A stretch of DNA of 64,000 nt from Halomonas jincaotanensis (GCF_018448785.1 NZ_JAHCLU010000003.1:1-64000); one strand, 5' to 3'; shown: positions 34,390 through 44,119, counted from the first letter of the stretch. The notes: generated by a model from the sequence alone, not told the origin. Program-made: numbers and translations.

Positions 34390-35571
34390 ATGAGCTTCGA
34401 TCCCGACCGCTATCGCATGGGCTGGAACTATCCGGCCCCCATTTTCACCGGCCCCGGGCGTATCCGCGAGCTTCCCGGGCTGTGCCGTGAGCTGGGCATG
34501 ACCGCGCCGCTGCTGGTCACCGACCCCGGGCTTGCGGGCCTGCCGATGGTGAGCGACATCGTCGAGCAGGCAAGCAGCGAAGGGCTCGCCATTGCCGTGT
34601 TCAGCAATATCAAGGGCAATCCCACCGGCAAGAACGTGCTGGATGGCGTGGCGGCATTCAATCGCGGCGGCCATGACGGCGTGATCGCCTTCGGCGGTGG
34701 CTCGGGGCTGGATGCCGCCAAGGCGGTGGCGCTGATGGCCGGACAGCGCGAGGGGCTGTCGCTGTGGGCGCTCGAGGACGTGGGCGACAACTGGCGACAG
34801 GCCGATGCCGAGGCACTCGTGCCCTGTGTGGCGGTGCCGACAACCGCCGGGACCGGCTCCGAGGTGGGACGCGCCTCGGTGATCACCGACGAGGCCGCCC
34901 GCGTCAAGCGGATCATCTTCCACCCCGGCATGCTGCCGCGCCGGGTGATACTCGATCCCGAACTCACGGTTGGCCTGCCGCCGACGATCACCGCGGCCAC
35001 CGGCATGGACGCGCTCTCCCACTGCCTGGAGGCCTGGTGCTCGCCGCGCTACCATCCCATGGCCGAGGGCATCGCCGTGGAGGGCATTCGCCGCGTCCGC
35101 GACTTTCTGCCCCGCGCCTTCGCGGACGGCCAGGATCTTGAAGCCCGCATGAATATGCTGGTGGCCTCTAGCATGGGCGCCACCGCCTTCCAGCGTGGCC
35201 TGGGGGCGATGCATGCGCTGGCGCACCCGTTGGGCGCGCTATTCGATGCCCACCATGGCACCCTCAATGCCATCCTGATGCCCTATGTACTACGGGCCAA
35301 CGAGCGCGCCATCGGCGAACCCATGGTGCGTCTGGGTCGCTATCTCGACCTGCGCCAGCCCGGCACGGCCACCGTGATCGACTGGGTGCTGGCGCTGCGC
35401 GAGCGGCTGGGCATACCGCATACGCTGGCCGAGCTTGGCATCGACACCGTCCAGGCCGACAGGATCGGCCACATGGCGGTGGCCGATCCTTCATCGGGGA
35501 CCAACCCCACTGCCTTCAATGACCACCAGTACCGCGACATCTTCGTGGCGGCAGTGAAAGGGCGGATCTGA
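34390..35571 (+). CDS. Iron-containing (type III) alcohol dehydrogenase
   Basis: 393 aa: GGGSGLDAAKAVAL near 103, TTAGTGSEVGRASVI near 155, metal ligands in DALSHCLEAW near 208 and HALAHPLGALFDAHHGTLNA near 277-296. Start behind GGAGG, 13 bases after the aldehyde dehydrogenase gene. In context it would oxidise a primary alcohol to an aldehyde, which points to an amino-alcohol substrate for the pathway (for example a gamma-glutamylated alkanolamine). This is inference. Confidence 0.92.
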   Translation: MSFDPDRYRMGWNYPAPIFTGPGRIRELPGLCRELGMTAPLLVTDPGLAGLPMVSDIVEQASSEGLAIAVFSNIKGNPTGKNVLDGVAAFNRGGHDGVIAFGGGSGLDAAKAVALMAGQREGLSLWALEDVGDNWRQADAEALVPCVAVPTTAGTGSEVGRASVITDEAARVKRIIFHPGMLPRRVILDPELTVGLPPTITAATGMDALSHCLEAWCSPRYHPMAEGIAVEGIRRVRDFLPRAFADGQDLEARMNMLVASSMGATAFQRGLGAMHALAHPLGALFDAHHGTLNAILMPYVLRANERAIGEPMVRLGRYLDLRQPGTATVIDWVLALRERLGIPHTLAELGIDTVQADRIGHMAVADPSSGTNPTAFNDHQYRDIFVAAVKGRI

Positions 35572-35573
35572 CC

Positions 35574-36311
35574 ATGCGTATCGGCCTTCTGCAGTGCGAC
35601 GATGTGGCGCCGGAACTGCGCGAGGCCCACGGCAACTATCCCGGGATGTTTGCGGCGCTCTTCCATCGTGTCGACCCCACGCTCGCGTTTCGGGTCTGGC
35701 GCTGCCTGAACGGCGAGATTCCCGACGATGTCGAGGCGGTGGACGCCTGGCTGACCACCGGCTCGAAGTTCGGGGTCAACGATGACCTGCCCTGGATCGC
35801 CGAGCTGGAGGCCTTCGTGCGCGTGCTGTGGGAGGCGGGCAAGCCGCTGGTGGGCATCTGCTTCGGGCATCAGCTGATGGCTCGAGCGCTGGGCGGAGAA
35901 GTGGTCAAGAGCGACCGGGGCTGGGGCGTGGGGCTGTCGTTCAATCGCGTCACCGAGCGCGCCGACTGGATGATGCCCTGGCAGCCGGGGCTCGACCTGT
36001 TGGTCAGCCATCAGGACCAGGTGGAGCGGTTGCCACCGCAGGCGCAGGTGCTGGCCGGCAGTGAGTTCTGCCCCAGTTACCTGATGCAGCTCGGCGAGCA
36101 TTTCCTCGGCGTTCAGGGCCATCCCGAGTTTACCAAGGCCTATTCGAGCGATCTCATGGCGCTGCGCGCGGACCTGGTCGGGGAGCATCGGGTGCGCCAG
36201 GGCGAGGCATCGCTGTCGGCGCCGGTCGACGACGCCCTGATGGTGCGCTGGATACTGGAATTCATGCGCCGGGCCGTGACGCGACGAAACGCCCACCTGG
36301 CTCGGCCATGA
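35574..36311 (+). CDS. Class I glutamine amidotransferase-like hydrolase
   Basis: 245 aa. Nucleophile Cys in GICFGHQ near residue 95 and the His/Glu pair in GVQGHPEF near 180 complete the class I triad. As a free-standing domain it resembles amidotransferases that hydrolyse gamma-glutamyl bonds (PuuD performs this step in putrescine catabolism, though from a related family). It begins two bases after the alcohol dehydrogenase gene, ends at a strong terminator, and is the likely last step of the operon: release of glutamate from the oxidised conjugate. Confidence 0.88.
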   Translation: MRIGLLQCDDVAPELREAHGNYPGMFAALFHRVDPTLAFRVWRCLNGEIPDDVEAVDAWLTTGSKFGVNDDLPWIAELEAFVRVLWEAGKPLVGICFGHQLMARALGGEVVKSDRGWGVGLSFNRVTERADWMMPWQPGLDLLVSHQDQVERLPPQAQVLAGSEFCPSYLMQLGEHFLGVQGHPEFTKAYSSDLMALRADLVGEHRVRQGEASLSAPVDDALMVRWILEFMRRAVTRRNAHLARP

Positions 36312-36314
36312 ACG

Positions 36315-36341
36315 CGACCGGGGCCCTGAAGGCCCCGGTCG
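36315..36341. terminator. Strong bidirectional hairpin terminator
   Basis: Perfect 11-bp stem CGACCGGGGCC / GGCCCCGGTCG with a CTGAA loop, directly after the amidotransferase stop and between it and the convergent binding-protein gene. Confidence 0.85.
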
Positions 36342-36401
36342 GGTCGGTCGTTATCGCGCCTCACGGGGCAAGGCTGTCGGTTCATTCAAGCGACGCGCGT
36401 C

Positions 36402-37169
36402 TCATTCGTCGAAGTAGCGGCTGTGGATCTCGTCGTAGGTGCCGTCTTCCTGCAGGGTGGCCAGCGCCTCGTTGAAGGCATCGGCGAGTTCCTGGTCACG
36501 CTGACGGAAGGCGATACCGAAGCCCTCGCCGAAGTATTCCTTCGGTTCGGTGATCATCTCGCCCACGACCTTGTAGTCGCCGGCCTCGCTGTCGATCAGC
36601 GTGGATTTGCCGATGGGGAAGTCGAGGAAGACGGCGTCGAGTCGGCCGGAGTCCATGTCCAGCACCATGTCGTCGGCAGTGGCGTAACGATTGACGTCCG
36701 CCACGTCGCCGTACATGTCGGTCACGTAGTTGTCCTGCAGGGTGCCGCGCTGCACGCCGATGGTCATGCCTTCCAGCGTCTCCTCGGAGGGCGTGCCGAT
36801 CTCGACGTCGGCGGGGGCGAACCACGCGGAGGGCGGCGTGATGTAGGGGTCGGAAAACAGCACCTGCTCGCGACGCTGCTCGTTGATGGTCATGGAGGAC
36901 ATGATGGCGTCGTACTTGCGCGCCATCAGCCCGGGAATGATGCCATCCCAGCCCTGCACGACCCATTCGCACTGGATGCCGATCTCGGCACATAGGGCGT
37001 TGCCTAGATCGATATCGAAACCGGTCAGTTCCCCTTCGGGGGTGCGGTATTCCATCGGCTCGTAGGGCACGTCGACGGCGATGCGGATGTCGCGGACCTC
37101 GGCGTTGACCGTGCCGACGATCATGGCGGCGCCGAGCACGCCGAGACTCAGTGTGGTGCGTAATCTCAT
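36402..37169 (-). CDS. Basic/polar amino acid ABC transporter substrate-binding protein
   Basis: 255 aa with a signal peptide (cleavage near VNAEV, residue 23). Family 3 binding-protein motifs: YEPMEYRTPEGELTGFDIDLG near 36, MARKYDAIMSSMTIN near 82 and the C-terminal GDGTYDEI-like EDGTYDEIHSRYF. Start at MRLRTT behind AGGAAA. Last gene of the minus-strand set that begins with astE and the ATPase, and 141 bases after the permease. With AstE nearby, arginine, ornithine or lysine are likely ligands. Confidence 0.9.
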   Translation of the reverse strand: MRLRTTLSLGVLGAAMIVGTVNAEVRDIRIAVDVPYEPMEYRTPEGELTGFDIDLGNALCAEIGIQCEWVVQGWDGIIPGLMARKYDAIMSSMTINEQRREQVLFSDPYITPPSAWFAPADVEIGTPSEETLEGMTIGVQRGTLQDNYVTDMYGDVADVNRYATADDMVLDMDSGRLDAVFLDFPIGKSTLIDSEAGDYKVVGEMITEPKEYFGEGFGIAFRQRDQELADAFNEALATLQEDGTYDEIHSRYFDE

Positions 37170-37310
37170 GGGGTTTCCTGTGCTTGTTGGTGGTATCGCC
37201 TTGTGAGCGATGACCCGTCCACCATAGTGGATCGTCGGGAAAGGCGGAAGGGCGGCATGCGCGCTTTCAAACACTAGTACCCAACGTGTGTTTTATGCTT
37301 GGTCGTAGCC

Positions 37311-38042
37311 TCAGCCGCTGGCCGGCTTGAGATGCGCGAGCAGGCGTTTCTCCAGATAGCGGAACAGATACAGGATGGCGAAGGTAAGACACAGGTAGAT
37401 GGCCGCCACGAACAGGAAGGCCTCGAAAGGCGCGTAGTAGCGGGCGTAGACGAAGCGGGCCGCGCCGGTCAGGTCCATGATCGTCACGACACTGGCGATG
37501 GCGCTGGCGTGGAGCATGAAGATCACCTCATTGCCGTAGGCCGGCAATGCCCGGCGAAAGGCACTGGGAATGATGATACGGCGCATCATCAGCCACTGCG
37601 ACATGCCGTAGGCGCGGGCCGCCTCGATCTCGCCTCTGGCCGTGGCCTTGATGGCGCCATGGAAGATCTCGGTGGTATAGGCCGCGGTATTCAGGGTGAA
37701 GGCGATCAGCGCCGGGACGAAGGGTTTCTCCAGTATCACCCACAGCCAGGTGTCCTGGATGCCCTCGACGAAGACCACGCCGTAATAGATCAGGTAGAGC
37801 TGTACCAGCAGCGGCGTGCCGCGAAACACATAGCAGTAAAGAAAGATCGGCAACCTCACCCAGCGCCGCTTCGCGCCGCGCCCGATGGCCAGCGGCACTG
37901 CCAACACCAGACCGATGACCAGTGACAGGAACACCAGTTGCACGGTGGTGGCCAGGCCTTCGCCGTAGTACCCGAGGGTCTGCAGGGTGAAGATGCTGTT
38001 GTCGGCAAGCTGGTTGTCCAGCCAGGTGGTCAGCGCTTCCAT
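37311..38042 (-). CDS. Amino acid ABC transporter permease (HisM/AotM-like)
   Basis: 243 aa with five membrane segments and the EAA loop near 155 (EAARAYGMSQWLMMRRIIIPSAFRRALP). The ATG shares one base with the stop of the preceding permease (TGATG), showing tight coupling. Confidence 0.92.
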   Translation of the reverse strand: MEALTTWLDNQLADNSIFTLQTLGYYGEGLATTVQLVFLSLVIGLVLAVPLAIGRGAKRRWVRLPIFLYCYVFRGTPLLVQLYLIYYGVVFVEGIQDTWLWVILEKPFVPALIAFTLNTAAYTTEIFHGAIKATARGEIEAARAYGMSQWLMMRRIIIPSAFRRALPAYGNEVIFMLHASAIASVVTIMDLTGAARFVYARYYAPFEAFLFVAAIYLCLTFAILYLFRYLEKRLLAHLKPASG

Positions 38043-38746
38043 CAGTCCGCCTCCGTGAAGCCGACGTTATAGCGCTTCTGCAACCGCGCGAAGCCCCATT
38101 CCGAGACGCTGGCGATCAGCAGGTAAATTGCCGCGACAATGATCATGAAGGTGAAGGGTTCACGGGTGGCCTTGGAGGCTTCGGTGGCGATGCGCACCAT
38201 GTCGGAGAGCCCGATCACCGAGACCAACGCGGTGGTCTTGAGTAGGACCATCCAGTTGTTGGAAAGTCCGGGGATGGCGTGGCGCATCATCTGCGGGAAG
38301 CGGATGCGCCGGAATACCAGCCAGTGGTTCATGCCGTAGGCGCGCCCGGCCTCGATCTGCCCGCTATCCACGGCCAGGAACGCGCCGCGGAAGGTTTCGC
38401 CCATGTAGGCGCCGAAGATCAGGCCGATGGTGATCACCCCGGCGGCGAACTCGTTGACGTTGATGAAGATATCGATAGCGAACTGGGTATATAGCCAATC
38501 GGTGATCTGATTGATGCCGATCTGACCGCCGAAGAACATCAGCATCATCAGCACGAGATCGGGGACGCCGCGGATGGTGGTGGTATAGAGCGTGCCGATG
38601 CGATGGGCCAACCAATTGCGCGACATCTTGGCGCTGGCGGTCACCAGGCCCAGCAAGATGGCAAGCACCAGCGACAGCAAGGCCAGCTCGACGGTCACCA
38701 GGGCCCCTTCCAGAAGACGCGGGCCGTAGCCGTGCAGATCGATCAT
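38042..38746 (-). CDS. Amino acid ABC transporter permease (HisQ/AotQ-like)
   Basis: 234 aa with five membrane segments. The N-terminal TVELALLSLVLAILLGL stretch and the EAA loop GRAYGMNHWLVFRRIRFPQMMRHAIPG near 140 are typical of HisQ-type subunits. The start is MIDLHG behind GGGAGGAT, 20 bases after the ATPase gene. Pairs with the HisM-like permease. Confidence 0.92.
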   Translation of the reverse strand: MIDLHGYGPRLLEGALVTVELALLSLVLAILLGLVTASAKMSRNWLAHRIGTLYTTTIRGVPDLVLMMLMFFGGQIGINQITDWLYTQFAIDIFINVNEFAAGVITIGLIFGAYMGETFRGAFLAVDSGQIEAGRAYGMNHWLVFRRIRFPQMMRHAIPGLSNNWMVLLKTTALVSVIGLSDMVRIATEASKATREPFTFMIIVAAIYLLIASVSEWGFARLQKRYNVGFTEAD

Positions 38747-38765
38747 GAGCGTATCCTCCCGGGGA

Positions 38766-39536
38766 TCAATGCTTGGGCGCCAGGAACTGCTTGAGTCGCT
38801 CCGAGCGCGGATTGTCCAGCACCTGATCGGGCGGGCCGGCTTCCTCGACATGCCCTTGATGCAGATAGATCACCTGGGTGGAGACGTCGCGGGCGAAGGC
38901 CATCTCGTGGGTGACCACGATCATGGTGCGGCCTTCCTCGGCCAGGTCGCGCATGACCTTGAGCACGTCGCCGACCAGTTCCGGGTCCAGCGCCGAGGTC
39001 GGCTCGTCGAACAGCATCACCTCGGGGTCCATTGCCAGCGCCCGGGCGATGGCACCGCGCTGCTGCTGGCCGCCCGACATCTGCGCGGGATAGTAGTCGG
39101 CGTGCGCGGCGAGGCCTACCCGCTCGAGCAGCGCCCGGGCATGCTCGATGGCCGCCTTCTTGGGCTTGCCCAGCACATGGACCGGCGCCTCGATGACGTT
39201 TTCCAGCAGCGTCATGTGCGCCCAGAGATTGAAGCTCTGGAAGACCATCGACAGCTTCGCGCGAATGCGCACCACCTGCTTCCAGTCGGCGGGCTCGCGG
39301 CCATGGCGGGTCTGCTTGAAGATGATCGGCTCGCCGTGAACGATCAGCTCACCCTCGTTGGGCTGCTCGAGCAGGTTCATGCAGCGCAGAAAGGTGCTCT
39401 TGCCGGAGCCGGAGGCGCCGATCAGGGTGATCACGTCGCCCTTGCGGGCCTCGAGCGACAGGCCCTTGAGCACTTCGGTGTCGCCGAAGCGCTTGGTGAT
39501 GTTGCGCACTTCCAGCGGGATCGGGGATTCGGCCAT
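38766..39536 (-). CDS. Amino acid ABC transporter ATP-binding protein (HisP-like)
   Basis: 256 aa: Walker A GASGSGKSTF near 39, Q-loop VFQSFNLW near 98, signature MSGGQQQR near 153, Walker B VMLFDEP and switch H in VVTHEM. Long-form HisP type with the KQTRHGREPADWKQ insertion. First of the four transporter genes; astE lies 153 bases upstream on the same strand and may be co-transcribed. Confidence 0.93.
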   Translation of the reverse strand: MAESPIPLEVRNITKRFGDTEVLKGLSLEARKGDVITLIGASGSGKSTFLRCMNLLEQPNEGELIVHGEPIIFKQTRHGREPADWKQVVRIRAKLSMVFQSFNLWAHMTLLENVIEAPVHVLGKPKKAAIEHARALLERVGLAAHADYYPAQMSGGQQQRGAIARALAMDPEVMLFDEPTSALDPELVGDVLKVMRDLAEEGRTMIVVTHEMAFARDVSTQVIYLHQGHVEEAGPPDQVLDNPRSERLKQFLAPKH

Positions 39537-39689
39537 GCAACGGGCTCCGGATGAGATAAGGTTGCCATGGGCGCCTCGCTCTGACAGACGCGACGCGAAT
39601 AGGAAGGGATTCTACCAGCCCGCCCGGCTCTCGGCAGGGACGCTCTGACCGGGTGTGTTTCGCTATCGGTCGCGGCTCGAGGCGGCCGG

Positions 39690-40742
39690 TCAGCTGTCTG
39701 GCAGTGGCGCGGGACTCACCAGTAACGCGGCCCGCGCGCCCAGCTCGACATTGGCATTGGGGAACACAACCCGCAACGGCCGCTGGCCGACGGTAAAGCC
39801 ATCGTCCGCGCTGCCCTCGGCAAGCGGCGTACCGGGGGCGAATTCGGTGAAATTGGGCGTATCGTCGTCAAAGCAGAGCCGGAACGCCTCGCTCTGGCGT
39901 AGCAATTCATGCTCGACGCGAAAGAATACCATGCCGGCCAGGTCGTCCGAGGGCGGCTCTTGTCCCGCGATCAACGCATCCAACAGGCGCTTCATCGGTG
40001 CCAGCGGTGGCAGGTCGTTGGCGCCGAAGGGCAAGGCGCGACCCAGTTCCAGGGTAAAGGTCTGGGCGCCGTGATAGTGCTTCGAGTAGTGGGAGAAGGT
40101 CCAGCTGTGCCGATGCTGGTGCAGCACGGCCTGAATGTCGGCCGCCGCCAACCAGCGCCACTGTTGCGGTTGCGTTGGCGTCTCGCCGTAGGGTTCGACC
40201 ACGAAGCGCGGATAACGGCTGTCGCGGATCGCCGTATGCAGGTCGTAATGCAGCCTCTCGCGGCCCGGATGGCGGGCGAAGAAGGCATCGACCTCGACCA
40301 TCAGCTCGCGGGCCCGGTCCGGTTCCCTGCCGACCTCGTCGAGATCACGCCGGAACAGCCGGTTGAGATTGGTGCTGACATAGCGTGTCCCGTGGCGTAT
40401 CGCCTCAAGGTTACCCAGTATCACTAGCACCGGGGCACCCAAACGCGACAGCCCCGACTCGAGTCGCGCCAGGCAGTCGCCGAGCAGTTCGATGGGCGCG
40501 GTCTCGTTGCCGTGGATGCCGACCGAGAGCACGACCGCTCGGGCCTGCGGACCCGCGGCATCTGGTACCAACTCGAGCACGCCGGGCGCGGCCAGTCGAT
40601 AGCGGCCGCCAGGTAGTGAGTCCTTCGGTGCCCCCGGCTCCTGCGCATCGAAGTCGATAACCGTCCGAATGCCTTCGGGAATGTCGATGCAACCGTCGAA
40701 CAATAATGCCGTCAGGCCGGTGAGGGGGAAAGGGTTGGGCAT
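39690..40742 (-). CDS. astE: Succinylglutamate desuccinylase AstE
   Basis: 350 aa zinc carboxypeptidase-like enzyme of the AstE/aspartoacylase family. [13 protein letters not shown] near 85 gives the His and Glu zinc ligands, NLNRLFRRD near 125 binds substrate and YDLHTAIR near 168 supplies the third ligand. Start at MPNPF behind CAGGAG. It performs the last step of the AST arginine pathway (succinylglutamate to glutamate plus succinate). The other ast genes are not in the window, but a basic-amino-acid type ABC transporter follows on the same strand. Confidence 0.88.
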   Translation of the reverse strand: MPNPFPLTGLTALLFDGCIDIPEGIRTVIDFDAQEPGAPKDSLPGGRYRLAAPGVLELVPDAAGPQARAVVLSVGIHGNETAPIELLGDCLARLESGLSRLGAPVLVILGNLEAIRHGTRYVSTNLNRLFRRDLDEVGREPDRARELMVEVDAFFARHPGRERLHYDLHTAIRDSRYPRFVVEPYGETPTQPQQWRWLAAADIQAVLHQHRHSWTFSHYSKHYHGAQTFTLELGRALPFGANDLPPLAPMKRLLDALIAGQEPPSDDLAGMVFFRVEHELLRQSEAFRLCFDDDTPNFTEFAPGTPLAEGSADDGFTVGQRPLRVVFPNANVELGARAALLVSPAPLPDS

Positions 40743-40955
40743 CCGTTGACTCCTGAAAAGGCAAAGCGGAACCATGATGCCTTCCCCGGGTGTTTCACGA
40801 AACGCATACGTGGTCGCTTCATTCGGAATGGACACAACAATGCATCGATTTCATCGATCGGCAAGGACGAAATCCTTCGCTTTTCTGCACGCACGGGTCG
40901 CCTACACTGGTGGAGTTATCCCATTCATACGATGATTATCCTCAAGGAGACAGTC

Positions 40956-41552
40956 ATGACGAAGGTCCTCGTGCTTTATCATTCCATGTACGGTCACATC
41001 GACACCCTGGCCAAGGCAGTGGCCGAAGGTGCACGAAAGGTCGATGGCGTCGAGGTCACCCTCAAGCGGGTGCCCGAAACCATGAGCGACGAGGCCTTCG
41101 CCAAGGCCGGCGGCCAGCAGTTCGATACGCTCGAGGCCAGCCCGCAGGAACTCGCCGATTATGATGGGGTGATCTTCGGAACACCCACGCGGTTCGGCAA
41201 CATGTCGGGTCAGATGCGCACCTTCTTCGATCAGACCGGTGGTCTCTGGGCCAATGGTTCATTGCTCGGCAAGGTGGCCAGCGTCTTCACTTCCACCGGC
41301 ACGGGTAGTGGCAACGAGACCACTATCACTTCCTTCTGGAATACCCTGGCGCACCACGGCATGGTGATCGTGCCGATCGGCTACGGCGCGAAGGAGCTGT
41401 TCGATATCTCCGAGGTCAGTGGCGGTTCGGCTTATGGCGCCTCGACCCTGGCCGGTGGCGACGGCTCGCGTCAGCCGGATGATCGTGAGCTGACCATCTG
41501 CCGCTTCCAGGGCGAACACGTGGCACGTATTGCCGCGAAGCTGGCCGGCTGA
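40956..41552 (+). CDS. wrbA: NAD(P)H:quinone oxidoreductase WrbA
   Basis: 198 aa flavodoxin-like protein of exact WrbA length: [13 protein letters not shown] phosphate-binding loop near residue 7, [16 protein letters not shown] near 76 and [11 protein letters not shown] near 110. It reduces quinones by two electrons with FMN. The start follows AAGGAGA. It is divergent from astE across 213 bases containing an ATCGAT-TTC-ATCGAT motif but no clear promoter. Confidence 0.95.
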   Translation: MTKVLVLYHSMYGHIDTLAKAVAEGARKVDGVEVTLKRVPETMSDEAFAKAGGQQFDTLEASPQELADYDGVIFGTPTRFGNMSGQMRTFFDQTGGLWANGSLLGKVASVFTSTGTGSGNETTITSFWNTLAHHGMVIVPIGYGAKELFDISEVSGGSAYGASTLAGGDGSRQPDDRELTICRFQGEHVARIAAKLAG

Positions 41553-41665
41553 AGTCCCTCTCTCGATCTTCTGCCATGATCCAGGCCTCGCCACGCTGTC
41601 CTGCAAAGGAGAGCATGGCGGGCCTCGTGGCATGGGCGCTCCTCAGTTCCGGCGCGGGACCCCGA

Positions 41666-41681
41666 GCTAGGTTAGCCTAGC
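41666..41681. terminator. Small hairpin between wrbA and the SMP-30 gene
   Basis: GCTAGG-TTAG-CCTAGC in the convergent gap; no T-run, weak candidate. Confidence 0.35.
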
Positions 41682-41724
41682 GCCAGGTAGCTCAGCGTAG
41701 GCGGAACCACCCAGGCGATCAGGG

Positions 41725-42753
41725 CTACGCTCCGCGAGCCGCCGTGTAGATCGTGTAGACGGATTGGCTGGCGGTCATGAACAGGCGGTTGCGATCCTTG
41801 CCGGCGAAACAGACATTGGAGCAGACCTCGGGCAGCAGGACGCGACCCAGCAGGTCGCCCTCCGGCGAGAAGACCATCACGCCATCGATGCCCTCGCCAC
41901 CGTTGGCGCTCGACCAGATATTGCCGTCCATGTCACAGGCCATGCCGTCGAAGATCGTTTCCTCGTTGGTGACAATCACTTGCCGGTCGCTGACGCTACG
42001 ACCGTCATCGCCAAGCGTCCAGCGAATGATCCGGGCTGGCTCGTCGAAATGGGTCGGCGCGCTGTCGCTGGCATAGAAGCCGCGACCATCCGGCGTCAGC
42101 ACGATACCGTTGGGCTTGTGGATGTCCTCGGTCAGCTTGATCGGCTCGTCGAGGTTGTCTTCGACGTAATAGATCGCCGTCTCGAGCTCCAGCTCGCGCT
42201 TCTTGCCCTCGAAGTCGAAGTGAGCGCCATAGCCGGGGTCGGTGAAGATCACCCCGCCAGAGGGCAGGGCAATCACATCGTTGGGCGCGTTCAGCGGCTT
42301 GTCCTGATAGCGCTCGGCGAGCACCGTGGTGCTGCCGTCCCATTCGTAGCGCAAGACGCGCGCCGGGTAGTGCTCGCACGATATCAGTCGACCCTGGTGG
42401 TCGAACGTATTGCCGTTGGAGTACCCGACATTGTGTCTCATCACGCTGACCTGGCCGGTCGCCTCATCCCAGCGCATCTGCCGGGCACTCGGAATATCGC
42501 TGAATACGACATAGCGGCCCACGGCGTTCCATGCCGGCCCCTCGGTCCAGAGTCCCCCGCTCCAGTGGCGCTCCAACGGGCTATTGAAAATCATGTAATC
42601 ACTGAAGCGTGGGTCTTCGACCTTCCAGGCATCGATGGGGTATCGCTCAGGAACGGGGCCTGGTGAGCGCTGGTAAGCGAGGAGCTGAGGCGACGTGCCG
42701 ACAGCGGCCAGGGCGGCCGTTGCCGAAAGGAACTGACGGCGTCCAAGTTTCAT
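41725..42753 (-). CDS. SMP-30/gluconolactonase-like periplasmic protein
   Basis: 342 aa six-bladed propeller of the SMP-30/gluconolactonase/LRE family: EGPAWN near 70, NGNTFDHQGRLISCEH near 112, APNDVIALPSGGVIFTDP near 155 and HKPNGIVLTPDG near 210 provide the metal-binding Glu, Asn and Asp set. The N-terminus (GRRQFLSATAALAAVG) looks like a Tat signal, so it acts in the periplasm. It probably hydrolyses a sugar lactone; substrate unknown. No sugar genes adjoin it. Confidence 0.86.
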   Translation of the reverse strand: MKLGRRQFLSATAALAAVGTSPQLLAYQRSPGPVPERYPIDAWKVEDPRFSDYMIFNSPLERHWSGGLWTEGPAWNAVGRYVVFSDIPSARQMRWDEATGQVSVMRHNVGYSNGNTFDHQGRLISCEHYPARVLRYEWDGSTTVLAERYQDKPLNAPNDVIALPSGGVIFTDPGYGAHFDFEGKKRELELETAIYYVEDNLDEPIKLTEDIHKPNGIVLTPDGRGFYASDSAPTHFDEPARIIRWTLGDDGRSVSDRQVIVTNEETIFDGMACDMDGNIWSSANGGEGIDGVMVFSPEGDLLGRVLLPEVCSNVCFAGKDRNRLFMTASQSVYTIYTAARGA

Positions 42754-42893
42754 GAGTTTGTCCTGATTGTTGTCTGATGGCGTTGTGATCAGCGAAGCGA
42801 ACCCGAAGGTGCCTTCAGAACAAACGTAGAACTTAACCCTTGAAAAGTCATATATAGCGATTGGCAGATTACCCCGGGCCTAAGCCGGGGTGT

Positions 42894-42918
42894 CGGCCTG
42901 CCCGTTGCGGGCAGGCCG
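42894..42918 (-). terminator. Hairpin terminator after dmlA
   Basis: Perfect 11-bp stem CGGCCTGCCCG / CGGGCAGGCCG with a 3-base loop, 7 bases past the dmlA stop. A second, bulged ACCCCGG/CCGGGGT stem lies at 42871-42891. Confidence 0.75.
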
Positions 42919-42925
42919 TCAACTT

Positions 42926-43999
42926 TCAGCCAGCGATGCACTCGGCGATGGCCTTGCCCAGGCTCTCGGTGGTGCCCTTGCCGCCGGCATCGGCGGTGAG
43001 CACTGTCGGGTCGGCCTCGGCGAGTACCGCCTCGAAGGCGTCGACAATCGCCTGACCAGCCTCCTTGTAACCAAGATGTTCGAGCATCATGGCGCCGGAC
43101 CAGATCTGGCCGATGGGGTTGGCGATGCCCTTGCCGGCGATATCCGGCGCGCTGCCATGCACCGGCTCGAAGAGGCTGGGGAACTTACCCTCGGGGTTGA
43201 TGTTGGCCGAGGGCGCCACGCCGATGGTGCCGGTACAGGCCGGACCCAGATCGGAGAGGATATCGCCGAACAGGTTGCTGGCCACGACCACATCGAACCA
43301 ATCGGGGTGCATGACGAAATTGGCGGTCAGGATGTCGATATGGAACTGGTCGACGCTGACGTCCGGGTAGTTGCCGGACATGGCCTTCACACGCTCATCC
43401 CACCAGGGCATGGTAATGGCGATGCCGTTGGACTTGGTGGCCGAGGTCAGCTTCTTTCGAGGGCGGGTCTGGGCCAGATCGAAAGCGTATTTCAGCACAC
43501 GGTCGACGCCGGTTCGGGTCATCACGGTTTCCTGGATGACCACTTCGCGATCGGTGCCCTCGAACATCTTGCCGCCGACGCTGGAGTATTCGCCTTCGGT
43601 GTTCTCGCGTACCACGTAGAAGTCGATGTCACCGGGCTTGCGATTCGCCAGCGGGCTCTTGATCCCCGGCAGCAGCTTACAGGGCCGCAGGTTGACGTAC
43701 TGGTCGAACTGGCGGCGGAACTGCAGCAGCGAGCCCCACAACGAGATATGGTCGGGCACCTTCTCCGGCCAGCCCACGGCGCCGTAGAAGATGGCATCGA
43801 AGTCCTTGAGCTGGTCGAACCAGTCGTCGGGCAGCATCTTGCCGTGCTCGAGGTAATAGTCGCAGCAGGCGAAGTCGAAGTGCTCCAGTTGTAGGTCAAT
43901 ATTGAATTGCTTGGCAGCGGCTTCCAGCGCGCGTAGCCCCTCGGGCATCACTTCGGTACCGATACCGTCACCGGGAATCACGGCGATCTTGTGGGTCAT
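42926..43999 (-). CDS. dmlA: D-malate/tartrate dehydrogenase (decarboxylating)
   Basis: 357 aa member of the isocitrate/isopropylmalate dehydrogenase family: PGDGIGTEV at the N-terminus, FYGAVGWPEKVPDH near 70, VVRENTEGEYSS near 128 and SNLFGDILSDL near 240 with metal-binding Asp residues. The GWPEKVPDH form of the substrate loop is that of DmlA/TtuC rather than LeuB. It converts D-malate to pyruvate (and acts on tartrate). Divergent from a LysR gene, the same arrangement as E. coli dmlA-dmlR. Confidence 0.92.
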   Translation of the reverse strand: MTHKIAVIPGDGIGTEVMPEGLRALEAAAKQFNIDLQLEHFDFACCDYYLEHGKMLPDDWFDQLKDFDAIFYGAVGWPEKVPDHISLWGSLLQFRRQFDQYVNLRPCKLLPGIKSPLANRKPGDIDFYVVRENTEGEYSSVGGKMFEGTDREVVIQETVMTRTGVDRVLKYAFDLAQTRPRKKLTSATKSNGIAITMPWWDERVKAMSGNYPDVSVDQFHIDILTANFVMHPDWFDVVVASNLFGDILSDLGPACTGTIGVAPSANINPEGKFPSLFEPVHGSAPDIAGKGIANPIGQIWSGAMMLEHLGYKEAGQAIVDAFEAVLAEADPTVLTADAGGKGTTESLGKAIAECIAG

Positions 44000-44119
44000 G
44001 GGGTGCTCCTTGTTTCGTTGCTTGAGTGTCTGGCGTTAACGCTCCCAGTCTAGCTCTTCTTCGGCGATGGATAATGGGTCTATAATTCAATTTATTGTTG
44101 ACTGGAAGTGGAGAGTTGT

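Noticed and set aside
44081..44086. TATAAT in the dmlA-dmlR intergenic region.
   Set aside because: No acceptable -35 element at 16-18 bases on either strand, so it was not called as a promoter.
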